The notes beneath the pieces were generated by a model. The model was given only the letters and a program-made list of their open reading frames with translations, did not search any database and was not told the DNA's origin. From G965200765 sp965203865 (GTDB lineage: Bacteria; Pseudomonadota; Gammaproteobacteria; Arenicellales; JAJDZL01): a stretch of DNA of 64,000 nucleotides. Below are positions 60,695 to 64,000 of the stretch, piece by piece (the stretch's first letter is position 1; the number at the start of each line of letters is the position of its first letter). The stretch is from NCBI GenBank assembly GCA_965203865.1, contig OZ241916.1, forward strand, positions 744,001-808,000. Reading direction: 5' to 3'. The translations under genes were made by a program, and so were the position numbers.

Positions 60695-61618
60695 TTAGTT
60701 TGAGTGGGCAGAAAATAAACCTTGCGGCTTGAAAAACAGAATTCCTGCCATGAATATATAGATCAGCATTGACGAAATAGCAGGTGCCGCCGCTTCTGCA
60801 GTATTGACAGACACGAAAAGTGCAAGAATGACATCCAGAAACGACCTGCCCAGTGTATCAATCAAACCGGTAATGAGCGCCGCAATAAAGCTGCCGCGAA
60901 CAGAGCCGATTCCTCCAATTACGATGACAACAAAGGCAACAATGATAATCTGCTCGCCCATTCCGGAATTTGCACCCAGTATCGGCACCATCAGAACACC
61001 CGCCAGACCTGCCAGCGCCGCACCGATTCCGAATACCATCGTGAACAAAAGCCGAATGTTAATTCCGAGTGCATTTGTCATATCCCGGTCCGAAGCACCT
61101 GCGCGTATCAGCATGCCCAATTTGGTTTTTGTAACCAGCGCCCACATGCCCACTGCTACTCCAAGTCCAACAAATATTATTGCCAGTCGATAGACCGAAT
61201 ACTCGATATCCCAGAACAAAGACACTGTAAATGACAGAAATTCCGGAAACGGTACAGTCAGGCCGTCCAGCGGCCATATCACTTGAACCAGTTCATTGAA
61301 AAACAAAATCAATCCGAAAGTGGCCAGCACTTGATCGAGATGGTGTCGCTGATACAGGGTACGCAGAGTTGTAACTTCAGTTAGAATTCCGACTAGGGCA
61401 ACGAGTGGAATTGCCAATAGCAGACCAATGATGAATGAACCTGTCCACAGAATGATGGTTGCGCCAATGAATGCTCCCAGCATGTACAGCGAGCCGTGAG
61501 CCAGGTTTACCAGATCCATGATTCCGAAAGTGAGAGTTAGCCCGGCTGCAAGTAAAAACAGCAGTACGCCGTACTGAATTCCGTTTAGAATTTGTTCAAT
61601 CAGAAGTGCCGGATCCAT
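60695..61618 (-). CDS. LivH-type ABC permease (second importer)
   Basis: 307 residues, several membrane helices. Marks are LLFLLAAGLTLTFGIMDLVNLAHGSLYMLGAFIGA and the later GGIGSVRGSFIAALITGL. It follows the binding-protein gene after 150 bases that hold a stem-loop. Confidence 0.9.
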   Translation of the reverse strand: MDPALLIEQILNGIQYGVLLFLLAAGLTLTFGIMDLVNLAHGSLYMLGAFIGATIILWTGSFIIGLLLAIPLVALVGILTEVTTLRTLYQRHHLDQVLATFGLILFFNELVQVIWPLDGLTVPFPEFLSFTVSLFWDIEYSVYRLAIIFVGLGVAVGMWALVTKTKLGMLIRAGASDRDMTNALGINIRLLFTMVFGIGAALAGLAGVLMVPILGANSGMGEQIIIVAFVVIVIGGIGSVRGSFIAALITGLIDTLGRSFLDVILALFVSVNTAEAAAPAISSMLIYIFMAGILFFKPQGLFSAHSN

Positions 61619-61657
61619 AGAAAAAGTCCGTTAACAAAAGACGAATATGTAACTGAA

Positions 61658-61696
61658 GAATGCCTGCCAAACTCTATAAGTATTGGGCAGGCATTC
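61658..61696 (-). promoter_or_regulatory. stem-loop between binding-protein and permease genes
   Basis: GAATGCCTGCC (61658-61668) and GGCAGGCATTC (61686-61696) are perfect 11-base arms around 17 bases. On the transcribed strand no long U-run follows, so partial termination or 3'-end protection of the binding-protein message is more likely. It parallels the hairpin at 14846-14876 in the first importer. Confidence 0.65.
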
Positions 61697-61768
61697 TCGA
61701 ATAGGGCAGCCTGCTGCAGTCTACTCCGACCTGTATGCGATCTCTCTTACAGTCGAATCTGCATGCAG

Positions 61769-62953
61769 CTAGTTTATATTCTTGCATTCAGAACTATAGA
61801 CATCCTGATGCATTTTGAATACAGTATCGCGGATTGAAGTTGTCCAAACACCATCATTGTCCGCCACGACTTCTCTGCTGTAGAAGTTTTGAATCGGGAA
61901 ATGGTTGGGTCCCATTTTGAACTCTCCGCGTACCGAATCAAAGTTCGCAGCTTCAAGAGCTTTGCGCAAGCCATCCGTATCGCTCATGTCGCCGTTTACT
62001 GCCTCTACTGCACTCTTGATGTACATGACGGCATCATAGCTTTGTGCTGCATAGAAACTGGGGTATTTACCATATTTTTCCTTGAATCCCGACACGAACT
62101 TCCTGTTTGCCGGGGTATCCAGGTCCGGTGCCCAAAATTGAGTCATAATTGTACCAAGCACGCCGGTCATTTCGGCTTTTTGGAATCTCGGCAAACTAAT
62201 GGAGTCGATGGTAAACACTGTATACAAATCTACTTTTCCTGCCAGTCCTGATTGCTGGTACTGCTTGATGAAAGCAGGTCCATGCTTGCCCGGATAGAAT
62301 ACAAACACACCGTCAGGATTTGCGGCCTTAACCTTTGACAATTCAGCTGCCCAGTCGATTTGGTCCGGCCACTTTGTCATGTCTTCACCGACAATATCGC
62401 CTTTGAATGTACGTTTTACTCCGGCAACCATGTTCTTGCCTGCTGCATAGAAAGGAGCGATTACATAAAGTGTTTTTACACCTCGTTGGTTCAGCACTTC
62501 GCCCATTGACATGGGAGTCTGATCGTTTTGCCAAGATATATTGAAAAAATTTGGATGGCATTCTTTGCCCGCAAGCTGAGAAGGTCCTGCGTTTGCGCTG
62601 ATTACAATTTTACCGGCATCTGTAACTGTATTGACCGATGCGAGCAGCACATGCGACCAGATGTACCCAAATACGATGTCGACCTTATCCTGTGCAACAA
62701 GACGTTCCGTAACTTGTTTTCCTTTTTGCGGGTTAAATTCATCGTCTCCATAGACGACTTCAACCTCCACAGGTCCCATTCTGTTGTCAATATGTTCCAA
62801 GGCAAGCTCTACAGCATCTTTCATGTCGTTTCCGATTACGGCTGCAGGAGTGCTGAGTGTAGTTACAAATCCAAGTTTAACCTTGGCAGCATACGAACTT
62901 GGTGCAACGAACAACAGTGCCAGCATTAATGTTGTTAGAAGTTTCTTGTACAT
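61769..62953 (-). CDS. periplasmic substrate-binding protein of the second Liv-type importer
   Basis: Type I binding protein with a signal peptide (MYKKLLTTLMLALLFVAPSSYA, cut near residue 22), mature start KVKLGFVTTLSTPAAVIG, then MKDAVELALEHIDNR and VNPQKGKQVTERLVAQDKVD-like features. 394 residues. ATG 62953 is chosen since it gives the signal peptide and has AGAGAG upstream; the longer frame start is unsuitable. It is divergent from the aconitase-X-like gene across a palindrome-rich region. The ligand is unknown; an amino or hydroxy acid related to the AcnX substrate is possible. Confidence 0.88.
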   Translation of the reverse strand: MYKKLLTTLMLALLFVAPSSYAAKVKLGFVTTLSTPAAVIGNDMKDAVELALEHIDNRMGPVEVEVVYGDDEFNPQKGKQVTERLVAQDKVDIVFGYIWSHVLLASVNTVTDAGKIVISANAGPSQLAGKECHPNFFNISWQNDQTPMSMGEVLNQRGVKTLYVIAPFYAAGKNMVAGVKRTFKGDIVGEDMTKWPDQIDWAAELSKVKAANPDGVFVFYPGKHGPAFIKQYQQSGLAGKVDLYTVFTIDSISLPRFQKAEMTGVLGTIMTQFWAPDLDTPANRKFVSGFKEKYGKYPSFYAAQSYDAVMYIKSAVEAVNGDMSDTDGLRKALEAANFDSVRGEFKMGPNHFPIQNFYSREVVADNDGVWTTSIRDTVFKMHQDVYSSECKNIN

Positions 62954-62985
62954 GGTATATATTCTCTCTGTTTTGATTTCACTGA

Positions 62986-63013
62986 AAAGAGTGTGCTGTA
63001 CAGTACACTCTTT
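62986..63013. promoter_or_regulatory. 28-base near-perfect palindrome upstream of the binding-protein gene
   Basis: Two ten-base arms (AAAGAGTGTG at 62986-62995, TACACTCTTT at 63004-63013, nine of ten complementary) enclose the perfect dyad CTGTACAG. It lies 33 bases upstream of the binding-protein ATG, in the divergent promoter region. It is likely an operator, or an mRNA leader hairpin if transcription starts further upstream. Confidence 0.6.
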
Positions 63014-63040
63014 AAACCTACCGTAATTTAATAAGAATCT

Positions 63041-63065
63041 CAGTTTGTTCAAATGAAACAAACTG
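63041..63065. promoter_or_regulatory. second inverted repeat in the divergent promoter region
   Basis: CAGTTTGTT (63041-63049) and AACAAACTG (63057-63065) are perfect nine-base arms around seven bases. It is 88 bases from the binding-protein start and 138 bases from the AcnX start. Its spacing suits a dimeric regulator. Confidence 0.5.
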
Positions 63066-63202
63066 CGTAAAGAAACACTATATCATTAAAATTGTATTTA
63101 TATGCTTTATATGCAAGTGTTGAGAAGACTGGATGTGAATACTGTGCGTTTTTCCAGGAATTGACTAAAGCAGTTACCAATCAGTAAAAAGACGAGTTGC
63201 GA

Positions 63203-64000
63203 ATGATTCTGACTGAATTCGAAGAAGAATTGGTTGATGGCAAGCACGGGGTTCCGCGGCAGTGGGCCATGGAGCAGCAACTGCAAGTTGCGAAGTTTTT
63301 TGATGCGCAAGACTTTGTGGAAATTTCTCAGGCTCATATTATGTGCGATACAGAGTCACTGGGAGATGCGGGTGTCGAGCATCTGGAATTTCTGGCTTCT
63401 CACCCCGAAAGCGAGCGCCAGGTAATGGTGCCGACGATTACAGATCCTCGAGGACTGGATCTTTGCCTGTACAAAGAACTTGGCCAGCCGGAGCATTTCG
63501 CGGAAAAAGAGCGACGCACTACCAATGCTTTGCAGGCAATGGGGGTACTGATGACTGATACCTGTATCAATTACCAATCCATCTCCCCGCCTGTATTCGG
63601 GGAGCATCTGGCGTTTGGCGATACAGGAGTTGTGATTTATTCAAACAGTGTATTCGGTGCGCGCAGCAATTTTGAGGGCGGGCCAGCCGCCTTGGCGGCT
63701 GCTTTGACTGGCAGAGTGCCGAGATATGGATATCACCTGGCGGAAAATCGGATGCCTACTCATTGGTTTGATGTCGATTTTCAGCCAATTACTCTTTCGG
63801 ACTGGGGCGCACTCGGAGCGGTAGCAGGTCAGATAGCAGGTTCGTACTGGTCAGTGCCAGCCTTGTCGGGAATTGAGCGAGCGCCAACTTCAGATGAACT
63901 CAAGCATTTTGGTGCAGCACTTGCAAGCTACGGGTCGGTTCCAATGTTTCATATGGAAGGGATTACGCCGGAAGCAGGCAGCATCAAGGCTACCACTAGC
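63203..64000 (+). CDS. aconitase X (AcnX)-like catalytic protein, 3' end outside window
   Basis: An open frame of 266 codons from ATG 63203 to the window end, with no stop. The sequence matches aconitase X (formerly DUF521), e.g. FVEISQAHIMCDTESLGDAG, VMVPTITDPRGLDLCLYKELG, the Cys block LMTDTCINYQSISPP, GEHLAFGDTGVVIYSNSVFG, and EGGPAALAAALTGRVPRYGYH. AcnX enzymes dehydrate small hydroxy acids; known members act on cis-3-hydroxy-L-proline or mevalonate-5-phosphate. Family catalytic domains are about 400 residues, so roughly one third is missing. Divergent transcription with a Liv-type importer suggests uptake of its substrate or a precursor. Which AcnX type (fused or split small domain) cannot be told. 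Confidence 0.85.
   Translation, partial: MILTEFEEELVDGKHGVPRQWAMEQQLQVAKFFDAQDFVEISQAHIMCDTESLGDAGVEHLEFLASHPESERQVMVPTITDPRGLDLCLYKELGQPEHFAEKERRTTNALQAMGVLMTDTCINYQSISPPVFGEHLAFGDTGVVIYSNSVFGARSNFEGGPAALAAALTGRVPRYGYHLAENRMPTHWFDVDFQPITLSDWGALGAVAGQIAGSYWSVPALSGIERAPTSDELKHFGAALASYGSVPMFHMEGITPEAGSIKATTS

Noticed and set aside
1..64000. CRISPR arrays, rRNA or tRNA genes, complete insertion sequences
   Set aside because: I saw no regularly spaced repeats, no rRNA core sequences, no convincing tRNA cloverleaf and no intact transposase with terminal repeats.

Overview
The window looks like a chromosomal segment of a gammaproteobacterium, probably an uncultured or environmental one, with moderate-to-low GC judged by eye. 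The evidence is gene order: leuS-lptE-holA, nadD-rsfS, tldD/pmbA, aspS-nudB-yebC-ruvC-ruvA-ruvB and ybgC-tolQ-tolR-tolA-tolB-pal-cpoB are arranged as in other gammaproteobacteria. Some usual neighbours are missing (rlmH after rsfS, RNase G between maf and yhdP).

Region 1 (1-5151) is a partly decayed accessory stretch: the C-terminus of an AAA/DUF4143 ATPase, a Fic protein that seems to lack its N-terminus, an AlbA_2/HATPase gene split by two homopolymer frameshifts, and an intact TTC38-like TPR protein.

Region 2 (5300-22043) is the centrepiece. A divergent FAD-dependent sarcosine-oxidase-like gene faces seventeen genes on the + strand: a glutamine-synthetase-like enzyme, one pentameric (EutN/CcmL), one hexameric (BMC-H) and one trimeric (BMC-T) bacterial microcompartment shell protein, an opine-dehydrogenase-like NAD enzyme, a PduP/EutE-type aldehyde dehydrogenase, a malate-dehydrogenase-like enzyme with an N-terminal EutQ-like segment, a RidA protein, a complete branched-chain/amide-type ABC importer, a GntR/FCD regulator, and three proteins that together reproduce the glutamate-synthase large chain (GlxBCD, also related to N-methylglutamate synthase MgsABC). 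A nested palindrome lies in the divergent promoter region. My hypothesis is a metabolosome for an imported amine: the amine is glutamylated, converted to an N-alkyl-glutamate (opine-like) intermediate and oxidised to an aldehyde, which is captured in the shell and turned into an acyl-CoA, with NAD recycled by the MDH-like enzyme. No B12-dependent lyase, glycyl-radical enzyme, PduL-type phosphotransacylase or alcohol dehydrogenase is seen.

Region 3 (22044-25421) is AT-rich: a small unknown gene, a patatin-like lipase, and a bacterioferritin/bacterioferritin-ferredoxin pair with a good Fur box.

Region 4 (25525-33714) is housekeeping. The leuS-lptE junction has been expanded by two imperfect ~380-bp direct repeats carrying decayed copies of the leuS end, next to a dead lptE start.

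Region 5 (33921-58278) holds a GC-richer lipoprotein subtilase with four FN3 domains and a predicted C-terminal beta-barrel, a patch of debris, yhdP, a nitrilase, tldD/pmbA, a two-gene membrane/proline-rich pair, then the aspS-ruv and tol-pal operons.

Region 6 (58279-64000) is a second complete Liv-type ABC importer on the - strand, divergent from an aconitase-X-like gene that runs off the window. Two strong palindromes lie between them.
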